Below are positions 42,134-52,500 of a stretch of 64,000 bases of DNA, in pieces. Made by a program: the position numbers and the translations under genes. The stretch covers positions 3,427,501 to 3,491,500 of the forward strand of contig NZ_CP132543.1 in NCBI RefSeq assembly GCF_030845195.1. The letters are read 5' to 3'. Within the stretch, counting starts at the first letter, position 1; every line of letters begins with the position of its first letter. Under the pieces are notes generated by a model. That model saw only the letters and a program-made list of their open reading frames with translations. It ran no database searches and had not been told where the DNA came from. The stretch is from Sanyastnella coralliicola. Lineage in GTDB: Bacteria > Bacteroidota > Bacteroidia > Flavobacteriales_D > Sanyastnellaceae.

Positions 42134-42161
42134 AAAAAAGGCCTTTGAATTTACAAAGGCC
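42134..42161 (-). terminator. Intrinsic terminator of the rplM-frr cluster
   Basis: On the minus strand GGCCTTTG and CAAAGGCC form an 8-bp stem around 6 nt, followed by six T. It lies 27 nt past the frr stop and just before the TPR regulator start at 42127. Confidence 0.85.
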
Positions 42162-42187
42162 TCAAGATACGTCTAGAAAGTCTAAAC

Positions 42188-42751
42188 TTATACTGTCATG
42201 ATATCTGCTTCTTTCGCGTCGCAGATGTCATCTATTTTCTTTGTGAATGAGTTCGTGATGTCTTGAACTTGTCCTTCGGCTGTCTTTGCCATGTCTTCGC
42301 TCAAACCGTCTTTTTCAGCACTCTTGATGAAGTCGTTCGCATCTTTACGTGCGTTACGAATCGAAACCTTCGCATTCTCTCCTTCGGCGCGTACGCGCTT
42401 TGAAAGCTCTCTACGGCGTTCCTCTGTAAGCGCAGGTACGTTGATAATGATCAACTCACCGTTGTTCTGAGGGTTTAGACCAAGGTTTGAGTTAATGATA
42501 GCCGTTGTAATGGCGTCCAACATTGACTTCTCCCAAGGCTGCACAGTAATCGTACGAGCATCCGGAGTGCTCACGTTAGCTACTTGCTTTAGCGGCGTGA
42601 TCGTTCCGTAGTAGTCAAGTTTCACCGAATCAAGCATACTTGGGTGTGCCTTCCCCGCACGGATCTTTCCTAGTTCAACCTCAAGGTGGTTGATGGAACT
42701 TTGCATTTGTTCTTTGGCCTCATCAAGGGCCATAGTTACCTCTTCACTCAT
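42188..42751 (-). CDS. frr: Ribosome recycling factor
   Basis: 187 residues, normal length. With EF-G it splits ribosomes after termination. Seen: MQSSINHLEVELGKIRAGKA, YGTITPLKQVANVSTPDART, VQPWEKSMLDAITTAI, GELIIINVPALTEERRRELS and VSIRNARKDANDFIKS. It is the last gene of the cluster, 37 nt after pyrH, and is followed by the terminator. Confidence 0.97.
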   Translation of the reverse strand: MSEEVTMALDEAKEQMQSSINHLEVELGKIRAGKAHPSMLDSVKLDYYGTITPLKQVANVSTPDARTITVQPWEKSMLDAITTAIINSNLGLNPQNNGELIIINVPALTEERRRELSKRVRAEGENAKVSIRNARKDANDFIKSAEKDGLSEDMAKTAEGQVQDITNSFTKKIDDICDAKEADIMTV

Positions 42752-42788
42752 AGTGACGCCTAATTTACATTTTTAATGGGTCTAGCCC

Positions 42789-43499
<711 letters not shown>

Positions 43500-43571
43500 T
43501 TATTCCCTCGGCGCAAATATCTAAAATCTGAGCGAGTATTTTACCCCTTCAAAATGGCTTCCTTGGAAAAC

Positions 43572-43599
43572 AAAAAAGGGAGCACAAGGCTCCCTTTTT
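43572..43599 (-). terminator. Terminator between tsf and pyrH
   Basis: GGGAGC and GCTCCC form a 6-bp stem around ACAAG, with six A on one side and five T on the other, so it could act on both strands. It lies 22 nt past the tsf stop. Confidence 0.75.
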
Positions 43600-43620
43600 C
43601 AGTATTGAATTGATCAATGC

Positions 43621-44448
43621 TTAGCTCAACGCGATACGACGGAATTCAGTGACAGTAAGTCCTTCCTTCTGCTCGCCAAGGTATTGCTTGATCGATTTCT
43701 TGTTGTCTTTGATGAACGCTTGTTCAAGAAGAGCTGCTTCTTTGAACCACTTGTTTACGCGGCCCTGAGCAATCTTGTCAGCCATTTCAGCTGGCTTGCC
43801 TTCTTGGATAGCAAGGTCACGAGCGATCTCAGTTTCCTTAGCGATAAGGTCTTGAGGAATCTCGTTAGGAGAAACAGCTACAGGAGCCATTGCTGCAACT
43901 TGCATAGCAACGTCTTTCGCAGCGTCTGCACCAGCGTCATCGTTGAATCCAACGATAGCAGCTAGTTTGTTTCCTGGGTGATTGTAAGCGAACGCTGATT
44001 CAGCTGCTACTGATTCGTAAGCTGATAGTTCAATCTTCTCACCAATTTTACCGATCTCTTCTGTGATCTTGTCAGCGATATTCAAACCTGAATCTGCGTA
44101 AGACAATCCTTTCAACTCGTCAAGGCTAGCTGGGTTGTTAGCGATGGCAGCATCTAGGATAGTGTTAGCTACTCCAGCGAAATCATCGTTCTTCGCTACG
44201 AAGTCAGTTTCACAGTTAAGAACGATCATAGCAGCGCGCTTTCCGTCGTTGGTAGTTTTGGCAATAACCAAACCTTCCGCAGCGTCACGGTCGCTACGCT
44301 TAGCAGCTACTTTCTGTCCTTTCTTACGAAGGATCTCGATCGCTTCTTTCTGGTCGCCGTTAGCTTCCTGAAGAGCTTTCTTGCAGTCCATCATCCCTGC
44401 TCCTGTGATCTTACGAAGCGCGTTAACTTCTGATGCAGTGATTTTCAT
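43621..44448 (-). CDS. tsf: Elongation factor Ts
   Basis: 275 residues. Guanine-nucleotide exchange factor of EF-Tu. Seen: the UBA-like N-terminus VNALRKITGAGMMDCKKALQ, KKGQKVAAKRSDRDAAEGLV, MIVLNCETDFVAKNDDFAGV, MQVAAMAPVAVSPNEIPQDL and the C-terminal LGEQKEGLTVTEFRRIAL. Shares the usual operon position after rpsB. An 86-nt gap with a hairpin separates the two genes. Confidence 0.97.
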   Translation of the reverse strand: MKITASEVNALRKITGAGMMDCKKALQEANGDQKEAIEILRKKGQKVAAKRSDRDAAEGLVIAKTTNDGKRAAMIVLNCETDFVAKNDDFAGVANTILDAAIANNPASLDELKGLSYADSGLNIADKITEEIGKIGEKIELSAYESVAAESAFAYNHPGNKLAAIVGFNDDAGADAAKDVAMQVAAMAPVAVSPNEIPQDLIAKETEIARDLAIQEGKPAEMADKIAQGRVNKWFKEAALLEQAFIKDNKKSIKQYLGEQKEGLTVTEFRRIALS

Positions 44449-44469
44449 CTTATTTGGATTTAAATAATT

Positions 44470-44493
44470 GGCCCCTGTTAAATGACAGAGGCC
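44470..44493 (-). other. Hairpin in the rpsB-tsf gap
   Basis: GGCCTCTGT and ACAGGGGCC on the minus strand form a 9-bp stem (two U-G pairs) around 6 nt. No T-run follows, so it is more likely an attenuator or processing site than a full terminator. Confidence 0.5.
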
Positions 44494-44533
44494 AAAGAAA
44501 TAGATTCACTAGTTATAAGAGGTAAAGAGAATA

Positions 44534-45292
44534 TTAACTCTTCTCCTCTGTAGTTTCTTCGGCTGTTGCCTTCTTCTTGTCAGCAGAACGCTTTTCTTTC
44601 TCGTTCTTACGCTCAGAAAGTCCTTCCGCGATAGCGTGTGTAACGGTATCAAGAACTTTAGCGATTGAGCGAGAAGCGTCATCGTTCGAAGGAATTGGGA
44701 AGTCAACTGAACGTGGATCAGAGTTTGTATCCACCATAGCGAAGATTGGAATACCAAGCTTCTTAGCTTCAGCAACAGCAATGTGTTCCTTGCGTACGTC
44801 AACAACGAAAATCGCAGCTGGTAGGCGAGTTAGATCCGCGATAGAACCAAGGTTCTTTTCAAGCTTCGCACGCTGGCGAGATACTTGAAGGCGCTCACGC
44901 TTTGAAAGCGTAGCCATTGTTCCGTCAGTTCCCATCTTATCGATCTGAGACATCTTACGGATCGCTTTACGGATCGTAGCGAAGTTTGTCATCATACCTC
45001 CAGACCAACGCTCTGTTACGTAAGGCATGTTTACTGCCTTCACTTTCTCAGCAACGATATCCTTCGCCTGCTTCTTAGTAGCAACGAAAAGGATTTTCTT
45101 TCCTGACTTAGCGATCTGCTTCATAGCTTGAGACGCTTCGTCAAGTTTAACGATGGTTTTGTTGAGGTCGATGATGTGGATACCCTTCTGCTCAGAGAAG
45201 ATGTACGGAGCCATGTTTGGGTTCCACTTGCGCTTCATGTGTCCGAAGTGTACTCCGGCTTCTAGAAGCTCTTCAAAAGATACTTTTGACAT
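44534..45292 (-). CDS. rpsB: 30S ribosomal protein S2
   Basis: 252 residues. Seen: [80 protein letters not shown] and [20 protein letters not shown]. The C-terminus is a charged tail ([20 protein letters not shown]), common in Bacteroidota S2. Located between rpsI and tsf, the conserved order. A stable hairpin lies in its leader. Confidence 0.98.
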   Translation of the reverse strand: MSKVSFEELLEAGVHFGHMKRKWNPNMAPYIFSEQKGIHIIDLNKTIVKLDEASQAMKQIAKSGKKILFVATKKQAKDIVAEKVKAVNMPYVTERWSGGMMTNFATIRKAIRKMSQIDKMGTDGTMATLSKRERLQVSRQRAKLEKNLGSIADLTRLPAAIFVVDVRKEHIAVAEAKKLGIPIFAMVDTNSDPRSVDFPIPSNDDASRSIAKVLDTVTHAIAEGLSERKNEKEKRSADKKKATAEETTEEKS

Positions 45293-45313
45293 GTTTACTT
45301 TCCTTGTAAAAGC

Positions 45314-45346
45314 AACGACCAGGTAGCCATATGGATCCTGATCGTT
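45314..45346 (-). promoter_or_regulatory. Leader hairpin 22 nt upstream of rpsB
   Basis: On the minus strand AACGATCAGG pairs with CCTGGTCGTT (10 bp, one U-G) around a 13-nt loop. The position fits an autoregulatory S2 leader; no T-run follows, so control would be at translation. Confidence 0.5.
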
Positions 45347-45382
45347 TGGATGCTAAACGTTATTAAATAAGCTCTCCGCGGA

Positions 45383-45769
45383 TTAACGCTTAGAGAACTG
45401 GAATTTCTTACGTGCTTTCTTCTGACCGAATTTCTTACGCTCAACCATACGTGGGTCACGTGTAGTCAAACCTTCTGCTTTCAATGCTGGCTTGCGCTCA
45501 GCATCTCCTTCGACCAAGGCCTTAGAGATAGCAAGACGGATCGCTTCTGCTTGTCCTGTCATACCACCACCATAAACGTTCACCTTCACGTCGAATTGAC
45601 CAGTTGTCTCAGTCAATGCAAACGGTTGGTTGATCTTGTAACGCATTACAGGATCTGGGAAATAGTTTTCGATCTCACGATTGTTGATCGTCACTACTCC
45701 AGAACCTTCGCTCAAGTAAACTCGAGCTACTGCTTTCTTACGACGACCTGATGTATTGATAGTATCCAT
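45383..45769 (-). CDS. rpsI: 30S ribosomal protein S9
   Basis: 128 residues. Seen: [40 protein letters not shown], and the C-terminal tail [20 protein letters not shown] ending in R, which reaches the ribosomal P site. It lies 14 nt after rplM; the L13-S9 pair is conserved. Confidence 0.98.
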   Translation of the reverse strand: MDTINTSGRRKKAVARVYLSEGSGVVTINNREIENYFPDPVMRYKINQPFALTETTGQFDVKVNVYGGGMTGQAEAIRLAISKALVEGDAERKPALKAEGLTTRDPRMVERKKFGQKKARKKFQFSKR

Positions 45770-45783
45770 AGTTCAGATGACTA

Positions 45784-46233
45784 TTACTTGTTCAATTCGT
45801 ATTTCTCTGGTTGCTGCGCTTCGTGCTTGTGCTCAGGACCAACAACAACGTGTAGGTTGCGGTAGATCTGACGTCCAAGACGATTCTTTGGAAGCATTCC
45901 TTTTACTGACTTTTCAACTAGGTCAGCTGGCTTACGCTTCAATACTTCCTTCGCAGTGCGAACTCGTTGTCCGCCTGGGTAACCTGTGTGGCGGATGTAC
46001 TCTTTCTGGTCCCACTTGTTTCCAGATAGCACTACCTTTTCTGCGTTGATTACGATAACGTGATCTCCACAATCAAGGTTAGGCGTATAACCTGGCTTAT
46101 GCTTTCCACGAAGAAGGCCTGCAACTACTGTAGATAGACGTCCAAGCGTCTGACCTTCAGCGTCGATCAATACCCACTTCTTGTCGATAGTTGACTTTGT
46201 CAGCGATGCTGTTTTATAACTTAAAGTATCCAC
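45784..46233 (-). CDS. rplM: 50S ribosomal protein L13
   Basis: 149 residues with a GTG start at 46231-46233 giving [20 protein letters not shown], the typical Bacteroidota L13 opening. The open frame continues upstream to an ATG at 46290, but that extension lies across the promoter and is not coding. Seen: [79 protein letters not shown]. First gene of the rplM-rpsI-rpsB-tsf-pyrH-frr cluster. Confidence 0.96.
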   Translation of the reverse strand: MDTLSYKTASLTKSTIDKKWVLIDAEGQTLGRLSTVVAGLLRGKHKPGYTPNLDCGDHVIVINAEKVVLSGNKWDQKEYIRHTGYPGGQRVRTAKEVLKRKPADLVEKSVKGMLPKNRLGRQIYRNLHVVVGPEHKHEAQQPEKYELNK

Positions 46234-46276
46234 TTCACTAAAAATTAACGGGTTACTCCTCCCCAAAAACGGGCTG

Positions 46277-46307
46277 CGAAGATAGTGCATTATTCTCTAT
46301 CCACAAA
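46277..46307 (-). promoter_or_regulatory. Promoter of the rplM cluster
   Basis: On the minus strand: TTTG (46304-46307), exactly 19 nt, then TATCTTCG (46277-46284), one base off TAnnTTTG. This is the best full promoter in the window, 43 nt before the GTG start. Confidence 0.75.
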
Positions 46308-46360
46308 GCATCTTCCGAATAATTCACAGAGAACCTGGGATTATTCACAAGAAACGGTTC

Positions 46361-46388
46361 TGGAATCCGGCATCCGGCGTCTGGCTTC
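46361..46388 (+). repeat. Array of four CGGCGTC-type heptamers
   Basis: TGGAATC, CGGCATC, CGGCGTC, TGGCTTC in register. It sits in the 332-nt gap between the giant gene's 3' end and rplM. The rest of the gap holds the rplM promoter, the terminator at 46517, and about 125 nt (46390-46516) in which I see nothing. Confidence 0.75.
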
Positions 46389-46516
46389 CGTTTGTTTAGG
46401 TGTTGACCGGAGCGATGATTATGTGTCTACACTTTAATGCTTTGGTGCGAATCACATGATGCTATGAGGACGACTTATACCGAGTCTCGAAACACTGCAA
46501 TTTACCACTATTAAAG

Positions 46517-46545
46517 CAAAAGAAAACCCCTCCGAAGAGGGGCTT
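46517..46545 (-). terminator. Intrinsic terminator of the giant secreted gene
   Basis: On the minus strand CCCCTC-TTCG-GAGGGG (a stable UUCG-type tetraloop) followed by TTTTCTTTT. It lies about 20 nt past the stop at 46566. Confidence 0.85.
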
Positions 46546-46565
46546 TCCTGTAAGGTTATTCCACT

Positions 46566-49500
46566 TTATCTATTAACTACAGCTCGTGCGGTGAGAATTT
46601 CTCCATTCACCAACTCCACACGCAGGATGTAGATCCCTGCTTCAAGGTGTTGGTAGTTGAAAGACTCAACGGTGATCTCGTCGAGTTCATTGAACTGTCG
46701 AAGGTCAACGAGTTTCCCTGTTGCATCAGAGATGCTTACTTGACGCATCGGTGAGTTACCCTCTACCTGCAGTTCAAACTTCCCTTGGTTAGGGTTCGGG
46801 AGGATGAGGAGGGAGGTTTGATCTTCTAATGACTTAAAGCCGATTGTGCAAAGGTCATGTTCTCCGTATTGCTGGTTCCATAATGGCTCAAAACCGCTAT
46901 TAATCGGGGTTGGAGCCGTGACCGTGAATGTTGGAGAAGCGAGTCGACTTCGTTCGCCCTTGACTTCATACGGGAATGGTACATAACAACATCCTGTTCC
47001 ATCAACGCTAGATCTTGAGACAAAAATCGTGTTGTTATCCCCATTAAACCAAAGGTCACCAGCAACGATTATTTCATTCGACCCATCTACAGGGCTCTCT
47101 AAAAGTGCCACAGATTTCAAATGCGTCATATCATCTGGTTTGGCCATCCATTGTGCTGAGTTGACCGAGTTATGATTGAACTCGACGCCCTCCGTTAATT
47201 GCACCAAGCCAAGAATTCCTGTCCTAGTGTTCTCCGATGATTGGCCAACGAAGAAAATGTCATTTCCTTGAATCTCAATGTCATTGATTTGCTCATCAGC
47301 ATTGAGGTCTGTTCCGTTGTTCCATGTCATTAGCGACAAAATACCGGCATTATAGGATCCGTATGGATCAGCGAATTCTTCAGGGAGCTGGAGAAGCACT
47401 AAATCTTCAGTAACGGTCGCTATTCGCGCCCAACCGCCAATAAATATTCTGCCATCGTCGTGAACATCAATTGTTCGAAGCTCAGAACTACCTGTGAGCA
47501 ACATACGTGAGTTTACGACCGCAAAACTCATTGGAGAAATACTCAATACCAATCCTCTACCGGCTATTGATCCGGAAAGCACAAGTCCAACTCCAGACGG
47601 ATCGGTTGGATCTGTATCTGTGTAATCGACCATTTCTATGTCGTAACATTTATCCGTGTACCCAGAATCGTAGGTTCTAGTAGCGGTCGACCCTAAATTG
47701 GAGCTCAACCTTGTGACGAAGATATCAGCATCCGAGCCTTGGCGAGTATTACCAGCGATGTACACTCGACAACCTCCTGGCATAACTTCTATTGAAGTCG
47801 CTTCATCTATAGATCCTGGCTCGACTTTTATTTCTCTAATCAAATCTGGGCCTATGAATCCGTCCACCAAACCATTAAACCTGGCTACGATGACTGATGA
47901 AATTTCACCATAATCTGGGTCTATATATCTGCGGTTACCAACAGCATAAATTGCATTATCACAAACATCCACGTCGACCCATACCTCCGAATCTAGAGAA
48001 GGTGAATTCACATCACCCCCTATTTCAGAATAGAACGTTGAATTGTCAAAATCACGGAAGAATGAATAAACATCAAGGTTGTCGTTTGCTTCATTCGCGG
48101 CACCAAAAACCGCATACGTACCTCCGCCAATATCAAGTATTTTATTCCCTTCCATGCTCTCGCTTGGATCAGGTAAAAAGTCTTCAACCTGATCACAAAT
48201 TGGATCACCTGTCAAGACAACTGGTTCACACTCAGCAGGGTCATTGACTACTGTTTCGTAGGTACATTCCGGCCCACCAGGACAAGACAAAATCACCGTA
48301 ACTGAATAAGGCCCACTTCCATCGGCATCAAAATCGACACTTAAGGAATTGTCTCCAGTCACAGCAAAACTTGAAGTGCCATTCACAATATTCGATTCGT
48401 CGGCTGTCGAAACAATAAATTCCAAATTGGCCGGATCACAAGTGGTGAAGTAATCAACCATCACTGTGCCAACGCAGTTTGTGAAGGTTGTTGACCCGTT
48501 TATTTCACAGCATGGATTCTGAAGGTCTATGAGATTAAGCACCTGATAAATACAGTTCCCGTCTGTAACGGTCACATTCAAATCATCAACCGGGCCCAGA
48601 AGAATCTCACCAGTTTCACTAGAAGGATCATCTAAAGGCATGTCGCTTTCATAATAAAGACCTTCAGGTAGCGCTGGAAGTGATATTAGTGCAGGGCATT
48701 CACCAAGACTTATAATCGAGATGTCTTCATAAGCCAAAAACTCATACGGAACCGAATTTGATTCCGTTGTAGTTGTAACAACACAGTTTTCTCCACTATA
48801 TGTCACGTCAACTTGAATCATTAGGTCTTCGATTTCCACAGGAGATGGTATGTCGAAACATATGTCTGCGTTCCCATTAGCGTTCAGATTTTCGATTAAC
48901 TCAGCATCCAAAGAAATCACTAGGTCATTTTCAAAAACGCTAAAGCTTAATTCATCTGTAGATGATGGAGTGGAAAAGTTGTCGTAGTAGTCTGGAACAA
49001 CAAGCTCTTCAATCGTAAGACTCTCTGTAGAGTTTTCATCAATATTGAGTGATATACATAACTGAACATTCTCATCGCTACAACCGTAGTTTAACTGAGA
49101 CTGAACATCCAGTCCAATTTCATTAAGAGTAACACTCTCAAATTCACCTGACACCCCAACAGTTATACCTTGATTACATATCGTATTTGCCACAATTTCT
49201 ACTGAAGGTATTGCAGTGTTTACGACTGTCGCAGCGTCCAAATCAAGTGCAAATTCGATTGTCACAGTCACGGGAGAATCAGCACTTGTATCTGGAATGA
49301 CTAAATGATCAACTACACAAGCGTCACAAGCTTCGCAATCTCCTTCACATGATGTAGGCAAATCACAAAATTCGCATGGGATAAGGTGACTAAAATCAAT
49401 CTGTAAAACACCATCACCATTGATAACAGAAGTGTACCCAAAGGTTGTAGATTCCTCTAAACCTTCCACAGTAACTTCTGCTATCACCCACGATTCTGGC

Positions 49501-52500
49501 ACCTCAACCAGCAGCGAATGTAGATGTGCATCTGCGGCCATATTCTCAGAACCAGCATCGTTGGTGAGCTCGATCGAAATGCTCTCATTACACATAGAAG
49601 ATGGTGTTGAGAAGGTCGCATTCAAAAATTGATCCGGCCAAAAAGGTCGTACTTCGCCTACGAAGCCGTCGAAAGCGGTACTATATCGCTGAGTTACGTT
49701 GCTCAATTCACCAATCAAAGAACTAGTCTCTGTTAAAGTAATAATCGCGGCAGCATCGTCGCTTACTGTCGGAAAAACAGGATCGTTGATAATTAATCCA
49801 TCTGAAGATTCAGTACAAGCATCAAGATCTTCGTTCACAACAGGTGTACAATTACAGTCAGGGCAGTCAGCCGCTTCAGAACCACATGTTTGACACCTTG
49901 TAAAACCAGTAATTCCACCATCGGCATCATGAACTTGGCACGCTTGTCCGTAATAAAATTCAATTAGAGATTCCGTTGATTCTTCTCCAGATGGACATTC
50001 TTCGAGGTTATAGAAAAAATGGAATCTCCAGGTCCGATCTCCTTCTTCAAATAACTTCTGATTCTGACAATTTACATAGGGTAGAAAGTTCTCACATTCA
50101 ATGTAATCCATGTGGAAATAATAGGTCGTGTAAATTCCATTCTGTTCCACCATCAAAGGGGTCTGCGGCTCATAGTCAACATCGATATTTTCACCGTCGT
50201 AACCGACGATCTCAACGTCATGTACGTTTATTAGATCGGTGTTCTTGACAGTAATAAAAGCATCCATTGTGAAAGTCCCGCTTCCTGTCAAGTCGTGGTA
50301 GTTTATCTCAGGACCTACTAAAACACCACTTTGAGACAACACATCTGGAGTTCCATCATCTGAAGATGTGAATCCAACCCTGCTATTATGCAAATCAGAT
50401 GTCAAAGTCTCTAGAACTAACACCTCTGAACTAGGACCATTACAACTGTTCATTGATAAGTAATTCAGCCAGTCATCATCAAGCAAATAGTCAAATTGAA
50501 TTATAGCCTCAATTGCATTACAACTCATCATCTGCGGCCCGTGACCAAGTACGGCTAATTCTCCGATTTGCTGATGAGAATTGATTCCAGAATTTGTTAT
50601 GACCTCTGCCGTTCCGTATATCGTCCTAGTCGCGTTTCCTTCGTGTCCTAGTCTCGGGATACTTAGTGCATTCGGTAAAATAGTCATCGCAGTCCCATCA
50701 AGAGAAATCTCTGTGGTGTAGAATTTCTGAAAGAAATTAATCCCACTTTCAACCCAAGGGTCATTCTCGCCATCTATGTGAAACCAAAGCCCCACATCTG
50801 CATTATCATGGCCATTACCTCGGTAGTGATGGTCAAAATTCAGCCTTTGCACACTCCCGGTTTGCGAGGTCAGCCCTACACTTTCAATCTTGAAAATCGG
50901 TCGAAACTCATCTGCGAACAAATCATGGAAATCACTATAAGTTGGTGAGGAGTAATCGATAGAAATTGCGAATGGCCTCGTACAATTGTCAAACACTCCA
51001 TCCTCAGATGCTAATTCGAATGATATTTCTCTTTCTAGAGTATGGAAATTACCCGCTGATGTGGCGTTATCACAAGTATAGAGCACAGGGCATGTGTCCA
51101 TATTTTCATTTGAACTTGTAACATCGAACGAATTATCCATCAAAGCGAAGCTCCCCTTAATAGCGGTCCATATGTATGGCTCTTCATTTGGATCCATTTC
51201 GAAATATGGATTCATAAATACAAAACCATTGAAGGTCGTGTGCCATTCATCTCCATTCGTAACAAGCAAATCATCTGCATAGAAATCATCGAAAATAAAG
51301 ATGAGGGTCGTCCAAATCTCAGGGCCGTCGAGTACTCCGTTGTTATTGATGTCTTCGTCGTCATCATAGACCCCATTAAAGTTTAGATCATTCCAGTCGT
51401 TACATTCTCCTGCAATAAACGGATCATCGTTGCATTCGAAGTTACCTCCCGCATCAATGAAGCCATCACCATCGACATCCTCATCAATTCCTTCCATATA
51501 CGGGCAATTACTCTTAAAGAACCTGGTTGCGTGATATTCAAATGCAGGAGTCGCATCACCTGCATTTTCGCGAAATTCAAGTTTTATTGGTTTATCGCTG
51601 CAATCGGTGAGAACCTCCGGCAAATCCAATAGATCGATGTCTACTGGCAATTGAACTACATATACCAATCTTGGATTTTCGAGGCCAGTAACGTCTGCGG
51701 CATTAGCACTTGTGGAGTATACCCCCCTTCCTCGAATCATAATTTCGTCACCAGGGATAAAGTGAGTGAGGGAATTAGGATCAATATCGGAGAGAGTTGC
51801 TTCTGGGAAAACATCAAAAGCTGCTTCTGGATAGCCAAAATTATCGTTGTAACTAAGCGCTGGTGCTTCTGAGAGACCTGCTTCTCCATCTCCATTAAAA
51901 TCGCCAGATTCTCCCCAATCACCCACGAAGTCGGTTGTGTTGAAACCGAAAGAACTTCGTTGAAAACGAAATGAGTTACCAGGAACTGTGTTGTATTCGA
52001 AGGTGGCATCACAATCCGCATCAGCAATACTGTTCGGAATACAAATAGGGTCTGCTTCACAAGGAGGACCGCAGAGATAAAAGAATTCTTGATTCATTCT
52101 GGCCATCCTTAAGATCAAGTCTTCATTCACGTTAGATGAACAAACATCTCCAGACTCAGATAACGGGATCTTGTTATAGACCAAAATTTCAGCTGACTCA
52201 TTTACTGTTCCGGGCAGCACAATACAATCAGAAGAACACAAACCAGGACATGCGAAATCACTATTCCAAAGAATATTGATTTTGATGCTCCTTTGAATGT
52301 CGTTCCAACTTAAATGATCTCCAAGCAGCTTGAAGTCTATGTAAAAAACGCAATCATCGGCGCAAAACACTGTGCCATTAGAATTCTGCAAATCGCCTTT
52401 TGCTCCTTCATCCAAAATGTAAACACTTGCGTCCGCATTTGAATTCAAAAAGTGGATATCCGCGAAACTAGGGTCGTGTGGAAGAATAGGATCACCTTCT

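Noticed and set aside
46234-46290. N-terminal extension of L13 from an upstream ATG
   Set aside because: The region contains the -7 promoter element; the GTG start gives the conserved VDTLSYKT opening.
49976-50248. Small plus-strand genes inside the giant secreted gene
   Set aside because: All are shadows of the 2755-codon frame, which is open throughout with signal and sorting domains.
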